Shown here piece after piece: positions 1-7,361 of a DNA stretch of 42,662 nt. The notes beneath the pieces were generated by a model. That model was not told where the DNA came from. It saw only the letters and a program-made list of their open reading frames with translations, and searched no databases. Each line of letters opens with the position of its first letter. Within the stretch, counting starts at the first letter, position 1. The stretch is from assembly GCA_027459645.1 (NCBI GenBank), contig DAIDHQ010000026.1:1-42662 (forward strand), in the 5' to 3' direction. The DNA is from Vulcanimicrobiota bacterium (GTDB lineage Bacteria > Vulcanimicrobiota > Vulcanimicrobiia > Vulcanimicrobiales > Vulcanimicrobiaceae). The position numbers and the translations under genes are program-made.

Positions 1-1
1 G

Positions 2-718
2 AGCGTCGCCTACGTCCGCAATCTCGTCAAGACCGGCGAGAAGGTCGGCATCGCGGTCGAGATCGACCGCCTCCCCGAGAGCGTCGGCGTCGACGCATTG
101 CGCGCCCGCTTGGAACGCCTGCGCGACGACCCGAGCGTGCACGGCGTGATGCTCCAACAACCGCTTCCCGCGCATCTCCCGATCCGCGCCATCGCCGACG
201 CGATCCCGCAGCACAAAGACGTCGACGGCACCCATCCGACGAACCAGGGTCATCTCGCCTTCGGCAGCGGCACCGACTTCGTCCCCGCCACCCCCGCCGC
301 GGTCATGCTGCTCCTCGAACGCAGCCCCCACTGGCCGCTCCGCGGCCGCCGCGCCGTCATGATCGGCCGCTCCATCGTCGTCGGCGCCCCCGTCGCGATG
401 CTCATGCTCGCGCAAGATGCGACCGTCACCGTGCTGCATAAAGAAAGCGCGAGCTTGCAGCCCTACGTGAAGATGGCGGAAATCGTCGTCGTTGCGACCG
501 GCGTTCCGGGTCTGATCGGCGGCGACGACATCGCGCCCGGTTGCACCGTCATCGACGTCGGTACGACCGTCGTGGACGGCACGCTGAGGGGAGACGTCGA
601 TTTTGAATCGGCGGCGCGCGTCGCGGGCGCAATCACGCCGGTTCCCGGCGGCGTCGGGCCGGTAACGAATATCGCGCTGATGCGCAATGTCGTAAAATCA
701 GCGGAACATCTGCTTTAG
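2..718 (+). CDS. folD: FolD bifunctional methylenetetrahydrofolate dehydrogenase/cyclohydrolase, 5' partial
   Basis: The reading frame is open from the left window edge to TAG at 716-718, so the N-terminus lies outside. The first visible residues, SVAYVRNLVKTGEKVGI, match the FolD substrate-site segment with its catalytic Lys. Further on come the QQPLP motif, the GRSIVVGAPVAMLM nucleotide-binding segment of the Rossmann domain and the C-terminal PVPGGVGPVT signature. FolD interconverts methylene-, methenyl- and formyl-tetrahydrofolate in the cytosol, supplying one-carbon units for purines, methionine and formyl-Met-tRNA. The stop overlaps by 4 nt the stop of the convergent LON-domain gene. 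Identification is secure; only the amount missing at the N-terminus is unknown. Confidence 0.95.
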   Translation, partial: SVAYVRNLVKTGEKVGIAVEIDRLPESVGVDALRARLERLRDDPSVHGVMLQQPLPAHLPIRAIADAIPQHKDVDGTHPTNQGHLAFGSGTDFVPATPAAVMLLLERSPHWPLRGRRAVMIGRSIVVGAPVAMLMLAQDATVTVLHKESASLQPYVKMAEIVVVATGVPGLIGGDDIAPGCTVIDVGTTVVDGTLRGDVDFESAARVAGAITPVPGGVGPVTNIALMRNVVKSAEHLL

Positions 719-1431
719 TTGAGCGAGAAAAATTTGCCGAAGTAGCGTTCTTGCGCGGCGCGGTAAGAGTTGTCTTCACCTGCAGCGCGACGCCGCTCTA
801 ATTCGCCGCGACGGCGCTCGAGCAGGCGGCGCAACTGCGGCAACAAACGCTCGAGAAAATCGTGCTCGGCACGCAATCGCGATTTTGCGTCGTCCAGTTC
901 GAGCAAACGCTGCTTGACGGGCTCGGCCACCTGCAGCGAATCGCCGATCAAGTACGACGTCCCTTGCGCGTCGTCGGGCAGTTCTACGAAATTTTCCTGA
1001 CCCGAAAACTCGACCAGCATCGAAAGATACTCGCCGAAGAGCGAGCGCACCGCCGGCAAGAGCGTTTCGACCTCATCGTCCGGCGCCGCCGCTTCTTCTT
1101 CGATCGTCTCGACGTCCGCAAGCAAATACGGTTCCCGGCTGACCACTTCGCAGATGCGAAAACGCTCGCGCCCGATGGTCGAAATGAAGTAGCGGCCGAA
1201 CGGCAACGGCTGCACTTCGACGATCTCCGCGATCGATCCGACATCGTACGGCTTTACGTTGGGGTCGCCCGCCTCGGCGCCCTCGGCGATCAAGGTCACG
1301 CCAAAGCCTTCGCCGCTTTCGAGACACTCTTGAATCATCTGTAGGTAGCGCGGTTCGAACACATGCAGGTTCAACACCGCACCCGGAAAGAGCACCGCAT
1401 TAAGAGGAAAGAGGCGAAGTCGCCTGCGCAT
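715..1431 (-). CDS. LON substrate-binding domain protein
   Basis: About 238 residues starting at ATG 1431 (RRRLRLFPLNAVLFPGAVL), the usual beginning of stand-alone LON N-terminal domain proteins (Pfam LON_substr_bdg). The domain's LFPLNAVLFPG opening and the HVFEPRYLQMI segment are visible near residues 7-30. A C-terminal Arg/Leu/Glu-rich stretch looks helical or coiled. There is no AAA+ or protease domain, so this is not Lon protease itself. Stand-alone LON-domain proteins are presumed to bind polypeptides; their exact role is not established. A longer reading with 43 extra N-terminal residues is possible, but it would run into the divergent methyltransferase gene and looks like non-coding sequence. 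Confidence 0.85.
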   Translation of the reverse strand: MRRRLRLFPLNAVLFPGAVLNLHVFEPRYLQMIQECLESGEGFGVTLIAEGAEAGDPNVKPYDVGSIAEIVEVQPLPFGRYFISTIGRERFRICEVVSREPYLLADVETIEEEAAAPDDEVETLLPAVRSLFGEYLSMLVEFSGQENFVELPDDAQGTSYLIGDSLQVAEPVKQRLLELDDAKSRLRAEHDFLERLLPQLRRLLERRRGELERRRAAGEDNSYRAAQERYFGKFFSLN

Positions 1432-1485
1432 GGGACGCCCTTCCTTCGAGCAGGTTGGGCCCTGTTCCCCGCTAACAAGAGGCGT

Positions 1486-2109
1486 ATGGACGACGTGCTG
1501 CGGTATCTCGAATCGGTTCATCCGGCGCCGCATCCGCTGTTGCTCGAGCTGGAGCAGCACGGACGCAAGGACGGCATTCCGATCGTGACGCGCGAAACGG
1601 GACGGTTTCTCTCGGTGCTCGTGCGCATGATGCAGGCTAACCGGATCTTGGAAATCGGTACGGCGTACGGTTACTCGACGTTATGGATGGCCCTCGCTCA
1701 GCCGCCCGTCGGGAAGATTTGGACGATCGATCCGGACCCCAGCCGCATGGACGTTGCGCTCGAATACTTCCGTCGCTCGGGCGAAGCGGAATCGATCGTC
1801 ACGTTCAATCAAGATGCATTGGAGCTTCTCGAGAACTTCCAGCAGCGCAATCTGGACATCGTCTTCATCGATGCGGACAAGATACAGTACGCGGCATATT
1901 TGGATCTCGTCATCCCGATGCTCAAACGCTCCGGTATCGTCGTCGTCGACGACTGCTTGCTCGGCGGACGCGTTACCGACGACTCCGACGACGCTCCCGT
2001 CGTCGCCTCGATGCGCGAATTCAACGAATACTTTCTCGCGCATCCTCAACTCGACGCGACCATCCTGCCGCTGGGAGACGGCACGGGAATCGGCGTTCGC
2101 ATCGAATGA
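1486..2109 (+). CDS. O-methyltransferase, class I SAM-dependent
   Basis: Start chosen at ATG 1486 (MDDVLRYLESVHP), giving 207 residues, typical for the caffeoyl-CoA/catechol O-methyltransferase family (Methyltransf_3). Visible motifs are the SAM-binding loop ILEIGTAYGYSTLWMA, the acidic IDPDPSRM segment, and DIVFIDADK followed by VVVDDCLLGG, which carries the metal-binding Asp residues. It should transfer a methyl group from SAM to a hydroxyl on a small aromatic or related acceptor; the substrate cannot be read from sequence. Its ATG is 54 nt from the divergent LON-domain start, so the shared promoter region is short. The stop overlaps the next start as ATGA. Confidence 0.88.
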   Translation: MDDVLRYLESVHPAPHPLLLELEQHGRKDGIPIVTRETGRFLSVLVRMMQANRILEIGTAYGYSTLWMALAQPPVGKIWTIDPDPSRMDVALEYFRRSGEAESIVTFNQDALELLENFQQRNLDIVFIDADKIQYAAYLDLVIPMLKRSGIVVVDDCLLGGRVTDDSDDAPVVASMREFNEYFLAHPQLDATILPLGDGTGIGVRIE

Positions 2110-2600
2110 GCGGAGCCGCCGCCGACGCGACGGCGTTTCGCGCCGTGATGCGCCATTACCCGACCGGCGTGACCGTCGTCACCAGCTTGCGTGAAGGCCG
2201 GCCGCGCGGCATGACGCTCAACGCGTTCTCGAGCGTCTCCGCCGACCCGCCGATGCTCCTGATCTGCGTCAATCGCGAAGCGCGAAGCTATCTCTATATC
2301 GCAAGTTCGAAGATCTTTTGCGTCAACTTACTTTCGGCGGCACAGCAAGAGCTGGCGGAGCGCTTTGCCGGAAAGATTCGCGAGAACCAGTTCGAAGGCG
2401 TTCCGTACGACACCGACGTCACGGGCGCGCCGGTCATTCTCGGCACGATCGGACACTTCGACTGCGAAGTGGCCGAAGAACATCACGCGGGATCGCATTC
2501 GATTTTCGTGGGCCGCGTCGTCGGATGCGCCTCGCGAACGGGCACGCCGCTGGGATATTTCAACGGCGGGTATCACGATTTCGGGATGAAGGTCGAGTGA
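2106..2600 (+). CDS. Flavin reductase family protein (FMN-binding split barrel)
   Basis: 164 residues beginning MSGAAADATAFRAVMRHYPTGVTVVT, the standard opening of the flavin_reduct domain (HpaC/RutF-like). The FRxVMxxYPTGVTVVT and GMTLNAFSSVSxDPPMLLICVN motifs that form the flavin pocket are both present, as is a C-terminal PLGYFNGGYHDF. Such proteins use NAD(P)H to reduce flavin for a partner monooxygenase, or act as diflavin oxidoreductase components. No partner monooxygenase is adjacent. Its ATG overlaps the previous stop (ATGA) and its own stop overlaps the next GTG start, which suggests translational coupling through the four-gene run at 1.5-3.8 kb. Confidence 0.88.
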   Translation: MSGAAADATAFRAVMRHYPTGVTVVTSLREGRPRGMTLNAFSSVSADPPMLLICVNREARSYLYIASSKIFCVNLLSAAQQELAERFAGKIRENQFEGVPYDTDVTGAPVILGTIGHFDCEVAEEHHAGSHSIFVGRVVGCASRTGTPLGYFNGGYHDFGMKVE

Positions 2601-3232
2601 TTTTCGAAACGTTTCCGGTCGGTTTGCTCGCGTGCAACTGCACGATCGTCGGCGACGAGACGACGCGCGAAGCAGTCGTCATCGACGGCGGTGACGGCGT
2701 TGCCGACGTCACGGCACGCCTGAAGCGGCTGGGTCTGCGCGCGAAGTATCTCATCCATACGCACGCCCACTTCGACCATATCGCCGACGTCGGAGGTCTG
2801 CGAGAGCGAACGCACGCGCGCGCGCTGCTGCATCCCGCCGATCTTCCGATCTATCACGCGCAGCCGCAGCTGGCCCGCACGTTCGGCCTTCCGGAGATGC
2901 CTCCCGTCATCGAGCTCGACGGCGATCTGGCAGACGGCGATCGCCTTCGCATCGGAACGGTCGATCTCGAGGTGCTGCACACGCCGGGCCATACGCCGGG
3001 AAGCGTGTGTTTTTCGGTGGCCGCCCAAGGCGAGACGCGCCTGCTCACGGGCGACACGCTTTTCGCAGGCGCAATAGGGCGCTGGGATCTCGGTGGAACG
3101 TCGATGGAAGATATCGTCGCATCGATTCATCGCAAGCTCATGGATTTTCCCGACCCGACGCCGGTCGTGCCGGGGCACGGCGCGTTTACGACGATCGGCC
3201 GGGAACGCTCCTCAAACCCGTACCTGCAGTAA
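2597..3232 (+). CDS. MBL-fold hydrolase, glyoxalase II-like
   Basis: GTG start at 2597 overlaps the previous stop (GTGA). The 211-residue product carries the metallo-beta-lactamase metal motif HTHAHFDH near residues 52-59, then HTPGHTPGS, the GDTLFAGAIGRWDL loop and the terminal PGHGAFTTIGRE. This order and length match the small hydroxyacylglutathione hydrolase/YcbL-type hydrolases that bind two metal ions. It probably hydrolyses a thioester in the cytosol; the true substrate is unknown. It is the third member of the overlapping methyltransferase-flavin reductase-MBL-2H phosphoesterase run. Confidence 0.88.
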   Translation: MIFETFPVGLLACNCTIVGDETTREAVVIDGGDGVADVTARLKRLGLRAKYLIHTHAHFDHIADVGGLRERTHARALLHPADLPIYHAQPQLARTFGLPEMPPVIELDGDLADGDRLRIGTVDLEVLHTPGHTPGSVCFSVAAQGETRLLTGDTLFAGAIGRWDLGGTSMEDIVASIHRKLMDFPDPTPVVPGHGAFTTIGRERSSNPYLQ

Positions 3233-3801
3233 TGCGGCTCTTCGCGGGCATCGAGCTCGACGACGTCGCTCGTGCCGCGTGCGCGAACGCTCAGGATAGC
3301 CTGCGGCGAGCGGCGTTCGAGGCGCGCTATGAGGCGCCCGAAAAACTCCACGCCACGCTCGCCTTTCTGGGTAACGTTCCCGACGAGAGCCTCCCGGCGC
3401 TCGCGCAGGTGGTGCATCGCGTCGCATCCCATCACGCGCCATTCGATCTCGTCCTCGATCGGCTCGGCGCGTTTCCGAACGAGCGACGGCCGCGAATCGT
3501 CTTCGTCGGCACGCGCATGCGAGGCGCCGAATTTCGCACGCTCGCGCACGACCTTCGGCACGCCTATGCGGAACTCGGTTTTACCTTCGAGGACGATGCC
3601 GTAGCGCACGTCACGATCGCGCGGGTCAAGGGCGGTTCACAGCGTCCCCTTCCGGCGATCGACGTCCGGGCTCACCGCTTGCACGTGCAAACGATCGTGC
3701 TCTTTCGTTCGGCGAGAGAACAAGACACCACGCGATACGAGATCGCCGCAACGGCGCCGCTGCGACCGCCGTCCCTTTCGGCAAAAGAGCCGCGCCTCTA
3801 A
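3232..3801 (+). CDS. thpR: RNA 2',3'-cyclic phosphodiesterase (ThpR/LigT family)
   Basis: Start at ATG 3232 shares one base with the previous stop (TAATG). The 189-residue product opens with RLFAGIELDD, typical of this family, and holds both HxTx catalytic motifs of 2H phosphoesterases: HATLAFLG near residue 40 and HVTIARVK near residue 124. Family members open 2',3'-cyclic phosphates on RNA ends; the bacterial physiological role is not well defined. The stop codon lies inside the left arm of a hairpin that probably serves as transcription terminator. Confidence 0.9.
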   Translation: MRLFAGIELDDVARAACANAQDSLRRAAFEARYEAPEKLHATLAFLGNVPDESLPALAQVVHRVASHHAPFDLVLDRLGAFPNERRPRIVFVGTRMRGAEFRTLAHDLRHAYAELGFTFEDDAVAHVTIARVKGGSQRPLPAIDVRAHRLHVQTIVLFRSAREQDTTRYEIAATAPLRPPSLSAKEPRL

Positions 3802-3815
3802 AGGCACGGCTCTTT
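3784..3815. terminator. Hairpin terminator between convergent genes
   Basis: AAAGAGCCG at 3784-3792 pairs with CGGCTCTTT at 3807-3815, with a further inner GCC/GGC pairing and a loop around TCTAAA. A-rich and T-rich flanks make it usable from both directions. It separates thpR (rightward) from the DUF4189 gene (leftward). Confidence 0.75.
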
Positions 3816-3838
3816 GCGTTACTCGTCTTCCGTTCGCG

Positions 3839-4228
3839 TTAGTCGTTGCAGATGCTGTCGACCAGTTGCCCTTCGGGGAATTTGCCATGCAGATTCCGTT
3901 CGGCCTGCGATTTGGTGTTGCCGAACGCATAGTCGAAATTCTTGTCGTTGGCGCCGTACGCGGCACAACGCTTCGCGTGGAACCATACCCGGACTTTGCA
4001 GTCGTTCTTGCCGTTCGTGTACTTGTTGCACGCAGCGACGGCCGCCCGTTCTGCGCCCTTGCGAGTGTGGTAGTTCGTGGCATGACCGATGGCATTGTCG
4101 TTGCCTGCTTCGGTCGCAATTGCGCCGTAGCCATGCGAGGCGGCTTGTGCCGGCGCCGAGCCGACGAGTCCGGAGGCCGCGAGAAGTGCGGCAAAGGACA
4201 GTGCTGAGAATAGAGTTGGTTTCGTCAT
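3839..4228 (-). CDS. Secreted DUF4189-like protein
   Basis: From ATG 4228 the product is about 129 residues, with a clear signal peptide (MTKPTLFSALSFAALLAASG... cleaved near APAQA-A). The mature part begins YGAIATEAGNDNAIGHAT and contains paired Cys residues (AACN, NDCKVRV, KRCAAY, final SICND) in the arrangement of DUF4189 proteins, which are small disulfide-bonded exported proteins of unknown role. A TTG at 4258 preceded by an AAGG is an alternative start, but it would put an odd N-terminal extension before the signal peptide. It follows the NifU-like gene on the same strand with a 45-nt gap. Confidence 0.72.
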   Translation of the reverse strand: MTKPTLFSALSFAALLAASGLVGSAPAQAASHGYGAIATEAGNDNAIGHATNYHTRKGAERAAVAACNKYTNGKNDCKVRVWFHAKRCAAYGANDKNFDYAFGNTKSQAERNLHGKFPEGQLVDSICND

Positions 4229-4244
4229 GACCGAGTGTTCGGTC
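4229..4244. promoter_or_regulatory. Perfect palindrome abutting the DUF4189 start codon
   Basis: GACCGA (4229-4234) and TCGGTC (4239-4244) form a 6-bp inverted repeat with a 4-nt loop directly upstream of ATG 4228. In RNA it would occlude the translation start; in DNA it could be an operator. There is no other support. Confidence 0.3.
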
Positions 4245-4273
4245 GCGGAGAATGGCAACCTTAGTTTATTTTT

Positions 4274-4753
4274 TTAGCGAAGGCTGATGACGACCTTGCC
4301 GTCGTCCGCCGCAGGAGGCGCCGCATGAACGGGCGCTTCGCGCTTGGGTGCAGGCATCGCGCCATAATCCGGAATGCTGCCGTTCGCGACTTTCGCCTTA
4401 TAATCGTCGATGGCGATCTTGAGCGCCTCGAGCGCGCGCTCGGGATAGTCTTTTTTCTTTTCCGGATATCCGCCAAGTTGCGCTTCGACGTCGGCCGGAG
4501 CGATCGTCAACGCTTCGTCGACCGTCTTCCCCTTCGAGAGTTCGACGACGAGCGAGCAGGTAGCGGTTCCGAAGCCGCAGCCCGTGGTGAAATACGAGAT
4601 ATCCTCGATTACCGCGCCGGGTCCGACCTTCAAAAAGAAATTGTACATGTCGCCGCACGAGTCGCTGAAGTACTCACCGCTCGCGGTGGCGTCGTCCATC
4701 GTAAAGAATCCCGGACGCGCCTCGACCAATTTTTGAAACTTCGGAAAATCCAC
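4274..4753 (-). CDS. NifU/IscU-like Fe-S scaffold, divergent
   Basis: GTG start at 4753; 159 residues. The first 110 align with the NifU_N/IscU fold: SCGDMYNFFLKV (Cys33, Asp35) and FTTGCGFGTATCSLVVELSKGKTVDEAL (Cys59 and an extra Cys66). The third conserved Cys, normally in a (H/K)C motif about 43-45 residues after the second, is missing: the equivalent segment reads YPERALEALKIAI. A Pro/Ala-rich tail (about residues 128-150) ends the protein. The gene starts 6 nt after sufR on the same strand, so it is probably under SufR control. It may be a carrier or accessory scaffold beside the SufU encoded on the other strand. Family assignment is good; activity is uncertain. Confidence 0.78.
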   Translation of the reverse strand: MDFPKFQKLVEARPGFFTMDDATASGEYFSDSCGDMYNFFLKVGPGAVIEDISYFTTGCGFGTATCSLVVELSKGKTVDEALTIAPADVEAQLGGYPEKKKDYPERALEALKIAIDDYKAKVANGSIPDYGAMPAPKREAPVHAAPPAADDGKVVISLR

Positions 4754-4759
4754 GAAACC

Positions 4760-5386
4760 TTATGCTCCCTTGAGTTCGAACTTGCAGCTCTTGGCGCCCT
4801 GACGCATCGACTCGACTTGCTCGTGTTCGCCGATGGTTTCGTCCAGCACCTGATGGATCACCGAACATACTTCGGGATGTTCCTTGGCGACCTCGTTGTA
4901 TGGGCACGAATGCTCCGCGAGCATGAACCCGCCGTCGATCAAACTGTATTCAGCGACGACGCCGCCCTCACGCAACATCTCGGTCAGCTGCGCAACCTTG
5001 CCCTCGGCGTCGCCCGCAGTGACTTTGGACTTCGCTTTATCGACGGCGCGGCGTGCGATCGATCCGAAGATCTCCTCGACCGCCGGCGGCCCGTATTTAT
5101 CTTTGACCTCGCGCAATACAGCAGAGAGCATCTTGTCGTAGGCCTGCGGAAAGAGCTTGTCGGCCTCGGGCGTCAGCGAAAATTCGAGCGTGGGTTTGGT
5201 CGGGCCGCGGCGAACGGACTGCTCGGCCACCAGACCGTCGCGCTCCAGCACGACGAGCTGCTGACGAATGGCGTTGGGCGAGACGCGAAACTCCGCGGCA
5301 AGCTCTGCCGCCGTGGCCGAGCCCCGGCGCCGGAGTTCCGCGACGATCTTGCCGCGGCTGGTTTGAAAAAAGCGGTCCACCTGCAT
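4760..5386 (-). CDS. sufR: SufR-like Fe-S-sensing transcriptional regulator
   Basis: 208 residues from ATG 5386. The N-terminus holds a winged helix-turn-helix (residues about 8-60: KIVAELRRRGSATAAELAAEF then VSPNAIRQQLVVLERDGLV), followed by a linker and a C-terminal domain with HSCPYNEVAKEHPEVC (Cys161, Cys174) and GAKSC (Cys201). This matches SufR, in which three Cys residues hold an Fe-S cluster so that the holo-protein represses the suf genes. It is divergent from sufC and directly precedes a NifU-like gene, the classic SufR setting. It probably represses both directions from the 90-bp intergenic region. A longer frame reading back through sufC is antisense shadow. Confidence 0.88.
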   Translation of the reverse strand: MQVDRFFQTSRGKIVAELRRRGSATAAELAAEFRVSPNAIRQQLVVLERDGLVAEQSVRRGPTKPTLEFSLTPEADKLFPQAYDKMLSAVLREVKDKYGPPAVEEIFGSIARRAVDKAKSKVTAGDAEGKVAQLTEMLREGGVVAEYSLIDGGFMLAEHSCPYNEVAKEHPEVCSVIHQVLDETIGEHEQVESMRQGAKSCKFELKGA

Positions 5387-5426
5387 GGCGTTCGAGGGTA
5401 TCCTACCACGCGGCGCCCTAGATAGT

Positions 5427-5445
5427 AAAGTAAATCCTTGACTTT
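5427..5445. promoter_or_regulatory. Inverted repeat and promoter elements between sufR and sufC
   Basis: AAAGT at 5427-5431 and ACTTT at 5441-5445 form an inverted repeat with a 9-nt spacer. It overlaps a -35-like TTGACT (5438-5443), which is followed 18 nt later by TAAGCT (5462-5467) as a possible -10 box for sufC. Transcription from it would begin almost at the sufC ATG (5477), implying a nearly leaderless mRNA. The placement is right for a SufR operator, but the sequence differs from the cyanobacterial CAAC-N6-GTTG site, so this is inference. Confidence 0.4.
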
Positions 5446-5476
5446 CTGGCCATGGGCGCCGTAAGCTACTCAGGCA

Positions 5477-6241
5477 ATGGAAGGGCTTCAGATTTCCGGC
5501 CTGCGCTGCAGCGTCGAAGGCAAAGAGATTCTCAAGGGCATCGACCTTAGCGTCGAGCCGGGCAAAGTGCACGCCTTGATGGGACCGAACGGCAGCGGCA
5601 AATCGACGCTCGCCTTCTCGCTCACCGGGCATCCGAAGTACGAGGTTACGGCCGGAAGCGCCACGCTCGACGGCGTAGATCTGCTCGATCTGCCCGCGGA
5701 CAAACGCGCCCGCGCCGGGCTCTTCCTCTCCTTCCAATATCCCGCCGCCATTCCGGGCGTGAAGGTTCCGAACTTTTTGTTCGCCGCGCGCCAAGCGGTG
5801 CGCCCCGGCGAATTGACGCCGTCGAAATTTCGCGCGCTGCTGCTCGAAAAAATGGACGTGATCGGCATGGATCCATCGTTTCTCGGCCGCTACCTGAACG
5901 ACGGTTTCTCCGGCGGTGAAAAGAAGCGCCTCGAAATGCTGCAGATGGCCGTGCTCGCGCCGAAATACGCGATCCTGGACGAAACGGATTCGGGCCTCGA
6001 CGTCGATGCGCTCAAAGACGTCGGCGAATCGGTCAAAGCGTTGCGCGCGAGCGACGAAGGCAAAGCGACGGGCTTCCTGATCATCACGCATTATCCGCGC
6101 ATCCTCGCTCACATCGTGCCCGACGTCGTGCACATCATGATCGACGGGCGCATCGTGAAGACCGGCGATGCGGAGCTCGCCAATCGCATCGAACGCGAAG
6201 GCTACGACGTGATCCGCGAGGAGACGCGCGCACTTGCTTAA
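5477..6241 (+). CDS. sufC: SufC, Fe-S cluster assembly ATPase
   Basis: 254 residues, ATG 5477. ABC ATPase signatures in order: Walker A GPNGSGKST (near 36-44), signature FSGGEKKRLEML, Walker B AILDETDSGLD and the H-loop IITHYPRIL. The ETDSGLDVDALK segment is characteristic of SufC rather than of transporter ATPases. SufC binds SufB/SufD and powers conformational change during cluster assembly in the cytosol. It is the first gene of sufC-sufD-sufS-sufU and overlaps the sufD start by 8 nt. No sufB is adjacent. Confidence 0.95.
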   Translation: MEGLQISGLRCSVEGKEILKGIDLSVEPGKVHALMGPNGSGKSTLAFSLTGHPKYEVTAGSATLDGVDLLDLPADKRARAGLFLSFQYPAAIPGVKVPNFLFAARQAVRPGELTPSKFRALLLEKMDVIGMDPSFLGRYLNDGFSGGEKKRLEMLQMAVLAPKYAILDETDSGLDVDALKDVGESVKALRASDEGKATGFLIITHYPRILAHIVPDVVHIMIDGRIVKTGDAELANRIEREGYDVIREETRALA

Positions 6242-7361
6242 CACGCCCGAGCTCGCTTCGCCGCTCGAGCGCTATCGCGAAACGCGCACGGGCCGCGAGA
6301 AGCCAAGCCGCTACTGGAAGCTCGATCTCGAGACGCTCGAACCCCCGGCCGGCGCCGGCGCCGGCGGTGGCACCGTCGAGATTTCATCCTCGAACGATCG
6401 CATCGTTGCATGCGATCTGGAGACGGCTCGCCGCGAGCACGCCGCGCTGGTCGAACGCGTGCTGTGGCGCGCCGTGCATCCCTCCATGAAGTTCGCCTAT
6501 CTGACGCAGGCGTTCGAAGGCCTGGGCGCGTTCGTCTACGTTCCGGCCGACTGCAACAGCGACGACCCCGTGGTCGTCCGCTATCGCGCGAAGGCGGGCG
6601 AGGCGATCTTTCCGCATACCGTCGTGCTCGCCGAACGCGGCGCGCGCGTTACGATCGTCGAAGAGCTCGACGTGCAGGCCGGCAGCTTTATCTGCGGCGT
6701 CGCCGAAGTCGTCACAGCCGAATCGGCCGACGTGTCCTACGCCGCCACGCAATTCGCTCCCAACGATGCACGGGTGCTTTTTACGCGCGCCGCATTGCCC
6801 GGCCGCGCGTCGCGCGTCGCTTGGGCGACCGCCGAAATGGGCGCGGCACTTACCGTCGCCGACGTTGCCGTCACGATCGACGCTCCTGGGGTCGAGGCGG
6901 CTATCAGCACGATCTTCTTCCCGGGCGGCACGCAGCACGTCGACATCATGAGTACCGTCGACCACCGCGTGGGCGATTCGTCGTCGCGCACGCTCGTAAA
7001 GAGCGCGGCAACCGGCAGCGGCCAAGGCCGCTATTTGGGGAACATTCGGATCGCGGCGAACGCGCAAAATAGCGAAGCGAACCTGCGCGACGATGCGCTC
7101 TTGCTTTCGAAACGCTCGCACATCGATTCGATCCCGGCGCTCGAGATCGCGGCGAACGAAGTCAAAGCCTATCACGGCGCGACCGTCGGTGCCATCGACG
7201 ACGAACAGATCTTCTACATGATCAGCCGCGGCATCGATCGCGAGAGCGCGGAACGCATGATCGCCCTTGGCTTCTTCGAGCCCGCGATCGAGCGTTTTCC
7301 GGGCGAGACGCTCCGCGAACGGCTGCGCGAAGAGCTGGCACGCAAGGTGATGCAGGCATGA
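6234..7361 (+). CDS. sufD: SufD-type Fe-S cluster assembly protein
   Basis: TTG start at 6234 inside the end of sufC; 375 residues. The C-terminal SufB/SufD core is clear: QNSEANLRDDALLLS, SIPALEIAANEVKAYHGATVG (with the SufD-type conserved His) and EQIFYMISRGI. The N-terminal region contains the EYKPSRYWK-like motif as REKPSRYWKLDLE. SufD normally pairs with SufB on the SufBC2D scaffold. SufB, which carries the catalytic Cys, is not in the window, so this gene alone cannot be shown to give a complete scaffold. The stop overlaps the sufS ATG (ATGA). Confidence 0.88.
   Translation: MLNTPELASPLERYRETRTGREKPSRYWKLDLETLEPPAGAGAGGGTVEISSSNDRIVACDLETARREHAALVERVLWRAVHPSMKFAYLTQAFEGLGAFVYVPADCNSDDPVVVRYRAKAGEAIFPHTVVLAERGARVTIVEELDVQAGSFICGVAEVVTAESADVSYAATQFAPNDARVLFTRAALPGRASRVAWATAEMGAALTVADVAVTIDAPGVEAAISTIFFPGGTQHVDIMSTVDHRVGDSSSRTLVKSAATGSGQGRYLGNIRIAANAQNSEANLRDDALLLSKRSHIDSIPALEIAANEVKAYHGATVGAIDDEQIFYMISRGIDRESAERMIALGFFEPAIERFPGETLRERLREELARKVMQA

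Noticed and set aside
5387-6244. N-terminal extension of the SufR frame back through sufC
   Set aside because: The extension is antisense to a secure sufC gene, and the winged-helix domain begins right at ATG 5386.
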